Positions 6,679-14,470 are shown, counted from the first letter of the stretch. The stretch is DNA of 17,157 bases from Acidobacteriota bacterium (GCA_003533545.1 DQEK01000188.1:1-17157), one strand, 5' to 3'. Program-made: numbers and translations. Notes: generated by a model from the letters alone, not told the origin.

Positions 6679-7899
6679 ATGAATCTGCCTATTTACATGG
6701 ACGGCCACGCAACGACCCGGGTCGATCCGCGGGTGTTGGCAGCGATGCTACCGTTCTTTGACGAGCACTACGGTAACGCTGCGAGCCGCCACCATCGGTT
6801 TGGCTGGGACGCGCGAGACGCTGTGGCCGATGCGCGCGCAGCAGTGGCGGGGTTGATTGGTGCCACGGCGCGCGAACTGGTCTTCACGAGTGGGGCCACT
6901 GAGTCGAACAATCTCGCGCTGAAAGGTGTCGCCGACGCGTCACGGGACCGCGGCAACCACGTCGTAACCGTCCAGACCGAACACCGTGCCGTACTGGACC
7001 CGTGCGCGCGACTCGAACAACAGGGCGCTGAGGTCTCGTATTTGCCGGTTCGCAGCGATGGATTGCTGGACCCGCTGGAACTGGCTGCGGTGATCACGTC
7101 GAAGACGGTGTTGGTTACGGTGATGATGGCGAACAACGAAATTGGCGTCCTGCAGCCGGTGGCGGACCTGGCGAATGTGGCTCAGCTGCGCGGAGTGCCG
7201 TTTCACACGGACGCGGCTCAGGCCGCCGGAAAGGTGCCCATCGATGTATCCGCGGACGGCATCGACCTACTGTCGCTCACGGCCCACAAGCTCTATGGAC
7301 CCAAAGGCGTCGGGGCCCTGTTCGTGCGTCGGGGTTCCCGTGTAACGCCCATCATGGACGGTGGAGGCCACGAGTCTGGACTTCGTTCGGGTACGTTGAA
7401 CGTACCGGCCATCGTGGGGTTCGGCCGTGCCGCGATGCTGTGCACGGATGAGATGGTCGCCGAGGGGACTCGACTAAGCCGGCTCCGCGACCGGCTCTGG
7501 ACCGGATTGCAACGGTCGTTGAGTGGGGTGACTGTGAACGGGTCGATGACGGCTCGGCTCCCGCAGAGCCTCAACATCAGTGTTAGCGGGGTCAACGGCG
7601 AGCAGTTATTGTTAGGGTTGGATGAGGTGGCCGTGTCGTCCGGAGCGGCGTGCACGTCCGTGCACCAGGAACCGTCGCACGTGCTTCGTGCGTTGGGTTT
7701 GGGTGATGCTGCGGTTCGGGCTTCGATTCGATTCGGACTGGGTCGGTTCAATACCGAGGCGGAGGTCGACTACGTTGTTCAAAAGCTCAGCAGCCTAGTG
7801 ACTCGGTTGCGAAACCCCGTTCCAGTTTTCGAACTCGGGGACGACGATGGGAATCTACCGTCCGGTTGGTGTGCCGAGTCGGACGGTGAGATAGACTGA
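6679..7899 (+). CDS. iscS: Group I cysteine desulfurase (IscS/NifS)
   Basis: This PLP enzyme converts cysteine to alanine and an enzyme-bound persulfide for Fe-S clusters and thiolation. Numbered from ATG 6679 (406 residues), it shows His102, Asp178, Gln181, the PLP-binding Lys204 in TAHKLYGPKGVGALF, and the persulfide Cys325 in SSGAACTSVHQEPSHVLRALG. These offsets are almost the same as in E. coli IscS (His104, Asp180, Gln183, Lys206, Cys328). A longer in-frame start at 6451 would overlap the regulator gene and adds unrelated residues; GGTGG at 6667-6671 supports ATG 6679. The N-terminal motif reads YMDGHATTRVDPRV where Asn-x-A-T-T-P is usual, a mild substitution. About 30 acidic residues after position 375 form the C-terminus. 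The A-type carrier gene follows 8 bases later, so the pair is one operon. No IscU/SufU scaffold gene lies in the window. Confidence 0.95.
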   Translation: MNLPIYMDGHATTRVDPRVLAAMLPFFDEHYGNAASRHHRFGWDARDAVADARAAVAGLIGATARELVFTSGATESNNLALKGVADASRDRGNHVVTVQTEHRAVLDPCARLEQQGAEVSYLPVRSDGLLDPLELAAVITSKTVLVTVMMANNEIGVLQPVADLANVAQLRGVPFHTDAAQAAGKVPIDVSADGIDLLSLTAHKLYGPKGVGALFVRRGSRVTPIMDGGGHESGLRSGTLNVPAIVGFGRAAMLCTDEMVAEGTRLSRLRDRLWTGLQRSLSGVTVNGSMTARLPQSLNISVSGVNGEQLLLGLDEVAVSSGAACTSVHQEPSHVLRALGLGDAAVRASIRFGLGRFNTEAEVDYVVQKLSSLVTRLRNPVPVFELGDDDGNLPSGWCAESDGEID

Positions 7900-7907
7900 G
7901 GTGGTCC

Positions 7908-8234
7908 GTGATTGAGATTACCGAAGCTGCGTCGAAACGGATCCACAGCGCGATGGACCAGGAGGGGATCACCGAGGGTGGTCTCCGGGTAGGGATCAAA
8001 GCGGGTGGATGTTCCGGGCTGAGCTACATCTTTAAATGGGAGCAGTCGCCGACGCCTGATGACCAGATTTTTGAAAGCCGTGACGGAGCCAAGATCTTCG
8101 TCGACCCGAAGAGTTTCGAGTACCTCAACGGTACCGTGCTGGACTGCGACCCGAACATGCTCAGTCAGAATTTGATTATCCGCAATCCCAACGCTAAGAC
8201 TGAGTGCGGTTGCGGCCTCTCGTTCGGCGTGTAG
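7908..8234 (+). CDS. iscA: A-type Fe-S cluster carrier (HesB/IscA family)
   Basis: This is a 108-residue HesB/IscA-family protein that carries nascent Fe-S clusters or iron to apo-proteins. The three ligand cysteines are Cys35 in KAGGCSGLSY and Cys100/Cys102 in the C-terminal ECGCGLSF motif, in the expected places. The GTG start at 7908 has GAGG at 7898-7901 within the end of iscS, giving close coupling. Family members (IscA, ErpA, SufA) are hard to separate by motif alone; GGCSGLSY is closest to the HesB/NifIscA type. With iscS and the Rrf2 regulator it forms a minimal cluster-assembly unit downstream of the cysteine genes. Confidence 0.93.
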   Translation: MIEITEAASKRIHSAMDQEGITEGGLRVGIKAGGCSGLSYIFKWEQSPTPDDQIFESRDGAKIFVDPKSFEYLNGTVLDCDPNMLSQNLIIRNPNAKTECGCGLSFGV

Positions 8235-8358
8235 GCCGTTACCCAGCGTTGCCCCGTGACCGCGGTGCGGCATTGCTTTCCGCCGGCCGCTGGTCGCTGT
8301 TGCGTACTTAATTGGTCGGTTGTCTGATGGTTCCTTGGCTATCAGGCCTAGAGCATCG

Positions 8359-9909
8359 ATGTCCAGTCTCAGTCCACACAGGCACGACAATCGGCCTAGC
8401 CGCCCTCTTGCGGTCGTGTCGAATCGGGAGCCGTATCTGCACTCACTGGCGGGGGACGGGTCGCTCACCTGGGCGCCGACCACTGGCGGCGTGTCGGTCG
8501 CTCTCGATGCCTTGATGCGTGAGCGTGGTGGCGTGTGGGTCGCTCATGGCGCAGGTGCTGCTGACCGGCAGGCGGTCGACGACGACGACCGGGTGCTCGT
8601 GCCGCCGAATTCGCCGAGCTATGCGCTGCGACGGGTTTGGCTCAATGAGTCCGAAGAACATCACTACTACGAGGGGTTTGCGAATGAGGGACTATGGCCA
8701 CTGTGCCACGTTGCTCACGTCAAGCCGGTCTTTCGGGCAAAGGACTGGCACGTCTATCGCAGTGTGAACGAGCGATTCGCTCGGACGGTCAGCGACGAGC
8801 TTCCAGACCTAGCCGCACCAGTTTTCATCCAGGACTATCACTTGGCTCTTGTGCCTGGATACTTGCGCCGTCTCCGTCCAGAAGCGAGGATTGCCCTCTT
8901 CTGGCACATTCCCTTTCCGCATCCTGAAAAACTGAGGCTCTGCCCGTATCGTCGCCAGCTTCTGGAGGGTTTGGTGGCGACCGACTTACTCGCGTTTCAG
9001 CTCGATCGGGACCGTCTGAATTTCCTGGCAGCGGCGCACGCCGAGTTCGGAGCTAAGGAAGACCGAAGTCGGGTGTACGTTGGCGGTCGTTCGGCCAGCG
9101 TTTGTGCTGTGCCCATCGGGGTCGATTTTGATCGCATCCAGAGAGTGACGCGTGATCCTAGTCTCGAGAGCGAGATGAAACGGTTACGGCGGGAGCTTCG
9201 TATCAACACCCCGATAATCGGGATTGGGGTTGACCGCTTGGATTACACGAAAGGCATTCTGGAGCGCCTCGCAGCATTGGATGCACTTTTTAGCCGCTGG
9301 CCGGTTCTGCGTGACCAGCTTACATTCGTGCAGATTGCGGTGCCGTCTCGATCGAAGCTGGATAGCTACGCTGCGGTGGAGGCCGATATCGACCGGCAGG
9401 TCGCGAAGGTCAACGCGAAGCACGCGCGCGCCGGTGACGACACCGGTCCGATTCGGTATCGTAAATCTGCACTCCGGATTCGTCGACTGGTTGCACTCTA
9501 TCGGCTAGCTGATTTCTGCATCGTTAGCTCGCTTCATGACGGGATGAACCTCGTTGCGAAGGAGTTCGTAGCGGCCCGTGAGGATCTTGGGGGGGTACTC
9601 GTATTGAGCGAGCTGGCAGGCGCTGCACAGGAACTTGGTGACGCCGTCATCATCAATCCATACGACGTCGAGGGATTTACGGATGGACTCCGACAGGCGC
9701 TGGACATGCCGGCCGGTGAGCGGCAGCGTCGGATGGAACTACTCCGGCGAGTGGTGGCGGGTCGAGACGTGCTCCGGTGGGCCACGGACATCTTAGAGGG
9801 GCTCGAGTCCTTGAACTCAGCACCGCTGCCACCCGGGCCCACCGACCACCGGCAACGACCGAACCCGACAATGGTGACGGGTGCCGAACGGCTACCCACG
9901 AAGGGCTAG
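8359..9909 (+). CDS. otsA: Trehalose-6-phosphate synthase (GT20)
   Basis: This retaining glycosyltransferase makes trehalose 6-phosphate from UDP-glucose and glucose 6-phosphate in the cytosol. Numbered from ATG 8359 (516 residues), it shows Arg23 in SNREPY, TTGGVSVAL (41-49), Asp159 in QDYHLALVP, His183 in FWHIPFPHPEK, Arg293 and Lys298 in VDRLDYTKGI, and Asp394 and Glu402 in SLHDGMNLVAKEF. Asp159, His183, Arg293, Lys298, Asp394 and Glu402 reproduce the spacing of the OtsA active-site residues Asp130, His154, Arg262, Lys267, Asp361 and Glu369. A TTG start at 8320 would add 13 residues; neither start has a good ribosome site. The C-terminal 30 residues are proline-rich and appear disordered. 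Glucosylglycerol-phosphate synthase belongs to the same family and cannot be fully excluded. The matching phosphatase is encoded at 13599-14408 on the other strand, not next to this gene. Confidence 0.9.
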   Translation: MSSLSPHRHDNRPSRPLAVVSNREPYLHSLAGDGSLTWAPTTGGVSVALDALMRERGGVWVAHGAGAADRQAVDDDDRVLVPPNSPSYALRRVWLNESEEHHYYEGFANEGLWPLCHVAHVKPVFRAKDWHVYRSVNERFARTVSDELPDLAAPVFIQDYHLALVPGYLRRLRPEARIALFWHIPFPHPEKLRLCPYRRQLLEGLVATDLLAFQLDRDRLNFLAAAHAEFGAKEDRSRVYVGGRSASVCAVPIGVDFDRIQRVTRDPSLESEMKRLRRELRINTPIIGIGVDRLDYTKGILERLAALDALFSRWPVLRDQLTFVQIAVPSRSKLDSYAAVEADIDRQVAKVNAKHARAGDDTGPIRYRKSALRIRRLVALYRLADFCIVSSLHDGMNLVAKEFVAAREDLGGVLVLSELAGAAQELGDAVIINPYDVEGFTDGLRQALDMPAGERQRRMELLRRVVAGRDVLRWATDILEGLESLNSAPLPPGPTDHRQRPNPTMVTGAERLPTKG

Positions 9910-10046
9910 TCGCGTGACCCAGCCCTAAAACTCTGACCAAGACTCGTGCTTCGTCGGGCGTCCAATGCGTCCTACCGTCGACTTCTGCTGACTAGGGTTG
10001 CGCTTGGCCTCCCGAGCGTGCCATTCTCTGTTACCAATTTTTCGAC

Positions 10047-10052
10047 AGGAGA
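10047..10052 (+). promoter_or_regulatory. Strong Shine-Dalgarno of the ThDP enzyme gene
   Basis: AGGAGA lies seven bases before ATG 10059 (counting from the end of the AGGAG core). It is the clearest ribosome-binding site outside the coupled genes and fixes the start that includes the twin-arginine signal. The 149-base gap before the gene (9910-10058) shows no other clear structure. Confidence 0.7.
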
Positions 10053-10058
10053 CAGAAT

Positions 10059-11990
10059 ATGTCACGTGCGAAACGCGAGAATTCGCGGCGACGGTTTATG
10101 AAACAGGCCGTACTGGGCGCGGGTGCGACCGCGGCTACGCTGGGCACCGGTGCCGCGGGGTTGTCGGCAGCCGAGGAAGAGGACACTCCTCCGATTCGAG
10201 TGCCCGCAGAGTTCGAAACGGCTAGAAGCGCGTCGCTGCCCGATGTTGATTTCCCGATGACGGGTGCGCAAGTGTTCGCGCGCGCGTGTAAGGAAGAAGG
10301 AGTCGCCGCACTCTTCTGCTGCCCCGGCAACTACAGTGTGATCCATGCCATTTCTGATACCGGCATCCCGACCTACGGGGGGCGGCACGAAGGCTCGCTC
10401 TGCCACGCGGCCGACGCGTTTAGCCGGGTAACCGGCGAAATTGCGGCGACTTCCGGAACGGAAGGTCCTGGGTTCACGGACATGATTTGCGGCGTCGCGG
10501 CCGCGAACGCGGCGCGGTCGCCGATTCTGGTACTCGCGAGCAACAAAACGATCTTCGCAGAGGACACGGAGCGCGGGATCCAGGACGCGTATCAGCAGCC
10601 GACCACGGAAGGGATGCGCAAGTGGGGAAAGCGGTTGATTACTCCCGCACGTGTCCATGAGTACGCTGGTTATGCCTTTAGGCAACTGCGTAGCGGAGTG
10701 CCCAAGCCGGTTCACCTCGATTTCCCGGCCGAGATCGCGAACGCTCGGTTCCGTGACGCCAGTGAGATCGAGTACTTCTACGACAAGACAAAGTACCGCA
10801 CCGAGACGAAACCGCATCCTGACCCCCGAGCGATCGATCGGGCCGTCGCCATGCTGCGTGAGGCCGAGCGTCCGATCCTGGTGTCGAGCAACGGCGTCTT
10901 TTACAGCAAAGCCTGGGACGCTCTTCGCCGGGTTGCTGAACGAGCACAGATTCCGGTTGTCGAATCCGGTGCAACGAAAGGGCAGTTCCCCGCCGACCAT
11001 GCGCTTTCAGCCGATACTGCGCCAGGCGCACTCGCCAGTGCGGATCTGGTTCTGCTGGTTGGCCAGTACTGCATGCCGACGCAGGGCGAATTTGCCTTCG
11101 GTCCGGACACTAAGTACATCCGCATCGATCCGTCTGCCGAGGACATCGGCCGGAACCTGCCGATCGACCTGGGGATCGTTAGTGACGAACGGGCCGCACT
11201 CGAGGCGCTGGCCGACGCGGTTCCGCAGATGCGTCACGATGCGTGGGTGGCCGAAGTAGCGTCGGCGCGTGCGGAATTTGAAGCCGAAAACGCACGGTAT
11301 TACCAGACGGGGCTGGGTTACACAGACGCGGTGCATCCGGCCGTCATCGGCAAGGAATTGGCCGATTTCGTGCACGCGGGTAACCTTCCGCGCGACCGTA
11401 CCACGATCGTACAAGGTGGCTACGGCATCGCTCGCTACACGCGGCGGTATCTTCGGAGCTACCGACCCGCACAGATTATGAACGGTGCTTACCAGTACGG
11501 GGCCATTGGTCCAGACGTGGGTTACACGATTGGCGTGGCGGCCGCAGTGCGACAGGGAACCGGACCGCAGGCCGATTACCAAGGCCATCCGGTGATTGCG
11601 ATCACGGGCGACGCCGGGTTCGGGTACACCGGCATGGAGATGGAAACTTTGTCCAAGTACCGCTTGCCGGCAGTCGTCATTGTGTACAACAACAATGCCT
11701 GGGGCACTTGGGAAGGACAGCGCAACAACCAAGTAGGTCTGCCGGTCCATCTGTTTCAGGAGAACTTGCGGTACGACAAGCTTGGCGAGGCGCTCGGCGC
11801 GCACGGGGAATACGTGACGAAGCCGGCAGAATTCCGGCCGGCCCTCGAGCGTGCCTACCAGGTGGCGCTCGATGAAAGTCGTCCGTCGGTCGTCAACGTG
11901 CAGGCGAAGAAGGAGTTCTGGCTGCGGGACCAGTACGCGCCGGGGTTCCTCGGAAAGATCGAGCCAGGCGTACTGTCGTACTATCACTAA
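10059..11990 (+). CDS. Tat-exported thiamine-diphosphate-dependent enzyme (acetolactate synthase/oxo-acid decarboxylase superfamily)
   Basis: This 643-residue ThDP enzyme begins with a twin-arginine signal. Residues 9-15 read SRRRFMK, followed by a hydrophobic, alanine- and glycine-rich stretch to about 38 and an SAA/E cleavage region, so the folded holoenzyme should be exported. The Pyr domain (about 65-230) has the ThDP-activating Glu111 in [16 protein letters not shown] middle domain spans about 255-390. The PP domain (about 420-620) has [15 protein letters not shown] from residue 517 and [11 protein letters not shown] from 544, matching the GDG-x(26)-NN cofactor motif with Ala as third residue. 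Most relatives (acetolactate synthase, benzoylformate and oxalyl-CoA decarboxylase types) are cytosolic. The product and substrate are not deducible. It is followed by a terminator candidate, an unknown gene and a c-type cytochrome gene, which hints at periplasmic electron transfer. Confidence 0.88.
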   Translation: MSRAKRENSRRRFMKQAVLGAGATAATLGTGAAGLSAAEEEDTPPIRVPAEFETARSASLPDVDFPMTGAQVFARACKEEGVAALFCCPGNYSVIHAISDTGIPTYGGRHEGSLCHAADAFSRVTGEIAATSGTEGPGFTDMICGVAAANAARSPILVLASNKTIFAEDTERGIQDAYQQPTTEGMRKWGKRLITPARVHEYAGYAFRQLRSGVPKPVHLDFPAEIANARFRDASEIEYFYDKTKYRTETKPHPDPRAIDRAVAMLREAERPILVSSNGVFYSKAWDALRRVAERAQIPVVESGATKGQFPADHALSADTAPGALASADLVLLVGQYCMPTQGEFAFGPDTKYIRIDPSAEDIGRNLPIDLGIVSDERAALEALADAVPQMRHDAWVAEVASARAEFEAENARYYQTGLGYTDAVHPAVIGKELADFVHAGNLPRDRTTIVQGGYGIARYTRRYLRSYRPAQIMNGAYQYGAIGPDVGYTIGVAAAVRQGTGPQADYQGHPVIAITGDAGFGYTGMEMETLSKYRLPAVVIVYNNNAWGTWEGQRNNQVGLPVHLFQENLRYDKLGEALGAHGEYVTKPAEFRPALERAYQVALDESRPSVVNVQAKKEFWLRDQYAPGFLGKIEPGVLSYYH

Positions 11991-12022
11991 GGTTCGCTGG
12001 CATCAGCAGACAGGAGTCGTTG

Positions 12023-12060
12023 GAGGGAGCGGGTGGGGTGTAGCGGCTCCTTCGTTTTTG
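12023..12060 (+). terminator. Candidate rho-independent terminator after the ThDP gene
   Basis: GAGGGAGC (12023-12030) pairs with GCTCCTTC (12046-12053), eight pairs including one G-T, with a 15-base loop. Five T bases (12055-12059) follow one base after the stem. It lies 33 bases after the stop of the exported ThDP enzyme and five bases before the GTG of the next gene, so it would partly insulate the downstream pair of genes. The long loop lowers confidence. Confidence 0.5.
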
Positions 12061-12064
12061 TAAA

Positions 12065-12556
12065 GTGGTAGCGCGCCGTCTGACACCAGAACAGTCACTC
12101 GCCGTGGTTCGGGAACGTCTCCGAGCCTACGCCGATCGCGGTGTCTTTCGGGGTTTCAGCGAACAAGCTCCGGTTGCCGGACGGCATCGTTTTCGTTTTT
12201 CGTGGCTTGGGACGCGGCCGCTCTTCCTGCACTACACGCCGACCACCGGGACCTTTGTCTTCCGGAATCTACTGCCCAACATCGCGTCGCGGTCGCTTCT
12301 CTCCCGCGATCTGCAAGCATTTGTGTCTGGACGGGCGTCACCGCGGCTGCCTGCGCATCGCCGGGTTGATCGGCGCAGGGCCCGGATTCGGTGCGTGGCT
12401 TCGCGTGGCTCCGCGTCAATCGAACTTGTAGCCACGCGCAATCATCACGAATACGGTGTTAATCGGGTGGTCAATCTCACACACGAGATCTTCCTGTACC
12501 TCCACACGTATCAGCCTGAGTACATGTGGGAGAATTTTGACGCGCCGCAGGAATAA
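12065..12556 (+). CDS. Hypothetical protein between ThDP enzyme and cytochrome c genes
   Basis: I do not recognise this 163-residue protein. It is rich in arginine and aromatic residues, with no signal peptide, no membrane span and no cysteine pair. Visible features are FLHYTPTTGTFVFRNLLPNI (about 58-77), a basic stretch rich in Arg near 95-110, and a C-terminal region with NHHEYGVNRVVNLTHEIFLYL and YQPEYMWENFD, which contains several His, Tyr and Trp residues. The GTG start has no ribosome site and comes right after a terminator-like hairpin; a second in-frame GTG at 12104 is possible. It ends 14 bases before the cytochrome gene, whose ribosome site lies in the gap, so the two probably share a transcript. 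Codon use is like that of its neighbours and the frame is intact, which supports a real gene. Confidence 0.65.
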   Translation: MVARRLTPEQSLAVVRERLRAYADRGVFRGFSEQAPVAGRHRFRFSWLGTRPLFLHYTPTTGTFVFRNLLPNIASRSLLSRDLQAFVSGRASPRLPAHRRVDRRRARIRCVASRGSASIELVATRNHHEYGVNRVVNLTHEIFLYLHTYQPEYMWENFDAPQE

Positions 12557-12570
12557 ACAGGGAACGCAAG

Positions 12571-12984
12571 ATGAAAGACGAAAACCTCCGCTGTCTTGTG
12601 GCTCTCGGGCTCGCCTGTGCCACGGGTGTGACGGTCGCGACGTTTCAGACGCATCCGGCCGAGCCGCACCGGCACACCGAAGGTCAGACCCTCGAGAATC
12701 CGAACGAGGCGAACTCCGATTCGGTGGCCACTGGCCGGCAGCGCTATGTGTTCATGTGTCGTGAATGTCATGGGAACACGGGGCTCGGGGACGGGGACAT
12801 GGCCCACGCCGGTGGCGATGTGCCGGACTTCACCGACGGGGCCTGGTTGCATGGATCGTCGGATGGCGAGATTTTTCTTGTCATTAAAGACGGCGTGTCA
12901 GCCGATATGCAACCGTACGCGGACCGTATCAGTGATGAGGACATCTGGCACCTCGTAAACTACCTCAAGACCCTTCAGCGCTAG
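12571..12984 (+). CDS. Small class I c-type cytochrome, exported
   Basis: This is a 137-residue mono-haem cytochrome c. The haem-binding site is Cys63-Arg-Glu-Cys66-His67, followed by GNTGLGDGD. Met113 in SADMQPYADRISDEDIWHLVNYLKTLQ is the likely sixth ligand, and this C-terminal helix is typical of class I domains such as those of cbb3 or thiosulfate-oxidation partners. Residues 7-25 are hydrophobic and should act as export signal. The GLAC sequence ending at Cys16 weakly resembles a lipobox, so a lipid anchor is possible. AGGGAA at 12559-12564 is a good ribosome site. It is the last gene of the short group after the exported ThDP enzyme and is the obvious candidate for taking electrons from a periplasmic oxidation, though no partner is proven. 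Confidence 0.88.
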   Translation: MKDENLRCLVALGLACATGVTVATFQTHPAEPHRHTEGQTLENPNEANSDSVATGRQRYVFMCRECHGNTGLGDGDMAHAGGDVPDFTDGAWLHGSSDGEIFLVIKDGVSADMQPYADRISDEDIWHLVNYLKTLQR

Positions 12985-13053
12985 CGTGTCTGGTCGGGCA
13001 TCGCGGTTGGAGCGATCTGGTGAGCGTCGAAGTTGATTTTGCGATTCGAGTCG

Positions 13054-13563
13054 TTACACGTCGTCGTCGGTGACTTCGGCGTGGACGCGGGGGGCCCGCT
13101 TAACGACGACGGTAAGGCCGAATAATGCGATGGCGGTGGAGGCGGCCAGTCCCACATACGCGCCGGTGGCCATGACTGGTTCGATCACCGTTGCCGCTTG
13201 CCCGCCTTGAACAATTGCCTGCGCCTGTGAAACCGCCCAACCCTGCTGGGTCGCGGTCCGTACCATGAGTCGCTCCGCGAGAAACACGATGCCGAAGGCG
13301 GCCAGTCCCACGAGCAATAACGGATGTCGAGAGTTCTTTCGGGTCGCGATGCTTAGACTCGCTAGTATTACGGCCGCGACGGCGAGCCCCAATACCCAGA
13401 TGCCTGCGAGGTCAGGCACGCCGCCGTACTGCTGGTTCCCGACGGTGATCCACGGCATGAACGCGCTTGCAGCTAGTAACGTGCCTGCGGTTACAGGCCA
13501 GTAGTACGCGCGCATCGAATGGCGAAGCAGACCCCGAAGTGTCACCGGAGACGAGTGTAGCAT
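13054..13563 (-). CDS. Small membrane protein with four predicted transmembrane helices
   Basis: This is a 169-residue hydrophobic protein, read from ATG 13563. Four likely membrane spans are visible: around WPVTAGTLLAASAFMPWITVG, LAGIWVLGLAVAAVILASL, LLLVGLAAFGIVFLAERLM and VGLAASTAIALFGLTVVV. The tail is short and acidic. The frame remains open upstream to 13842, but that part overlaps otsB on the same strand and is low-complexity arginine-rich sequence, a shadow of otsB. ATG 13515 is an alternative start. It starts 35 bases after the stop of otsB and is probably co-transcribed with it. I recognise no family and cannot name a function. Confidence 0.7.
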   Translation of the reverse strand: MLHSSPVTLRGLLRHSMRAYYWPVTAGTLLAASAFMPWITVGNQQYGGVPDLAGIWVLGLAVAAVILASLSIATRKNSRHPLLLVGLAAFGIVFLAERLMVRTATQQGWAVSQAQAIVQGGQAATVIEPVMATGAYVGLAASTAIALFGLTVVVKRAPRVHAEVTDDDV

Positions 13564-13598
13564 TCGTGGGCGATCCGGGGTGACGGTGGCTGTCAGAA

Positions 13599-14408
13599 TC
13601 AGTGAGGTGCGTGCGGCGTCGCCAACCGAGTGAGAAGTCGCTCGATGGCAGCCGGATCGGGGAGGCGATACTGGGCCCGCGACGGCCGCGATCCCACAAC
13701 GACGGTGAGCCCGCGGTCGCCGACGGCGTCGAACGCATGCTCGTCTGTTCGGTCGTCCCCCAGATAGATGGGGAATGCCGCGGCGCCGTGTCGATGACGG
13801 GCGTCGGCTTCGATCCAGCGCACCGCATCCCCCTTGTCCCACGCAATGTTCGGCAGCAGTTCAAAGACACACTCTCCCCGTTGCAAACGTAAGGTGCCAG
13901 CCTCAATCATCGGGCGGGCGAGCGTCCAGAACGATCGTTCCGCGTGCTGCCGGTCGCGAGGGCTTGCGGCTCTGACGTGGAGCGCCACCGACAGGTCCTT
14001 ATTTTCGAGTAGAGCGCCCGGAAACGACGCAGTCGCATCAGCGAGTGCGTTTCCTAGGCGCTGTATCTCGTCGTGGAGGGCGCCAAGGTCTGGAACTTGG
14101 AACTGTTTGTCGGGGCCGTCGATTTCCATGCCGTGAAGCCCCGCATAGTACGCCGAGCCGCGCAGGCCCGCGCGCTGCCGCACGTCTGCCGCCCGTCGTC
14201 CACTGACGATCCCCACGCTCCACGTCGGACGGGCCGCTAGCGCCGAGAGAGCTAACCGGCGTGGCGGGGACAGTATTACTGCGTCTGGCGCGTCCTTGAA
14301 TTCGCAGAGAGTCCCGTCAAAATCGGTGAGCAGTAGCACCGGATGCTCGCGGACGGCGGTGATCGCCGCCACGATTTGCTCGACACTCGAAAACGTGGAA
14401 GCGGTCAC
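13599..14408 (-). CDS. otsB: Trehalose-6-phosphate phosphatase (HAD superfamily)
   Basis: This 269-residue HAD phosphatase removes phosphate from trehalose 6-phosphate to give trehalose. Motif I is LLLTDFDGTL with nucleophile Asp29 and acid/base Asp31. SGR (69-71) is the second family signature, with GLHGMEIDGPD near 90-100. Lys192 in AWDKGDAV is the motif III lysine, and motif IV is YLGDDRTDE with Asp218, Asp219 and Asp222. Length is normal for OtsB. The GTG start at 14408 has only a weak ribosome site. Together with otsA it completes the two-step pathway for a compatible solute or stress sugar, but the genes are on opposite strands and about 3.7 kb apart. It lies 69 bases downstream of the transporter binding-protein gene on the same strand and just upstream of the small membrane protein gene. 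Confidence 0.92.
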   Translation of the reverse strand: MTASTFSSVEQIVAAITAVREHPVLLLTDFDGTLCEFKDAPDAVILSPPRRLALSALAARPTWSVGIVSGRRAADVRQRAGLRGSAYYAGLHGMEIDGPDKQFQVPDLGALHDEIQRLGNALADATASFPGALLENKDLSVALHVRAASPRDRQHAERSFWTLARPMIEAGTLRLQRGECVFELLPNIAWDKGDAVRWIEADARHRHGAAAFPIYLGDDRTDEHAFDAVGDRGLTVVVGSRPSRAQYRLPDPAAIERLLTRLATPHAPH

Positions 14409-14454
14409 AGCATTCAGCTAACTTTCAGAGCGCACGCTCGCCGAGCCAACTATG

Positions 14455-14470
14455 CTAGCAAGTCTGCTAG
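14455..14470. repeat. Hairpin between transporter operon and otsB
   Basis: CTAGCA-AGTC-TGCTAG has perfect 6-base arms and a 4-base loop, between the stop of the binding-protein gene (14478) and otsB (14408). It is not followed by a T-run in the minus-strand transcript, so it may be a weak or rho-assisted terminator, an mRNA-stabilising stem or an operator dyad. It is the only structure I see in this 69-base gap. Confidence 0.3.

Noticed and set aside
7779..8483. 234-codon minus-strand frame across iscS end, the A-type carrier and otsA start
   Set aside because: It covers parts of three well supported plus-strand genes and has no family signature.
10062..11000. 312-codon minus-strand frame antisense to the ThDP gene
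   Set aside because: It is fully antisense to a gene with complete motifs; long antisense frames are common in GC-rich coding DNA and the product shows no domain.
11007..11987. 326-codon minus-strand frame antisense to the ThDP gene
   Set aside because: Same reason: shadow of the real gene, no recognisable motif, no ribosome site.
12985..13053. Hairpin ATCGC...GCGAT between convergent cytochrome and membrane-protein genes
   Set aside because: Only five pairs and no T-run in either direction; could be chance.
13564..13842. N-terminal extension of the small membrane protein upstream of 13563
   Set aside because: It overlaps otsB on the same strand in another frame and translates to arginine-rich low-complexity sequence; the membrane protein starts well at ATG 13563.
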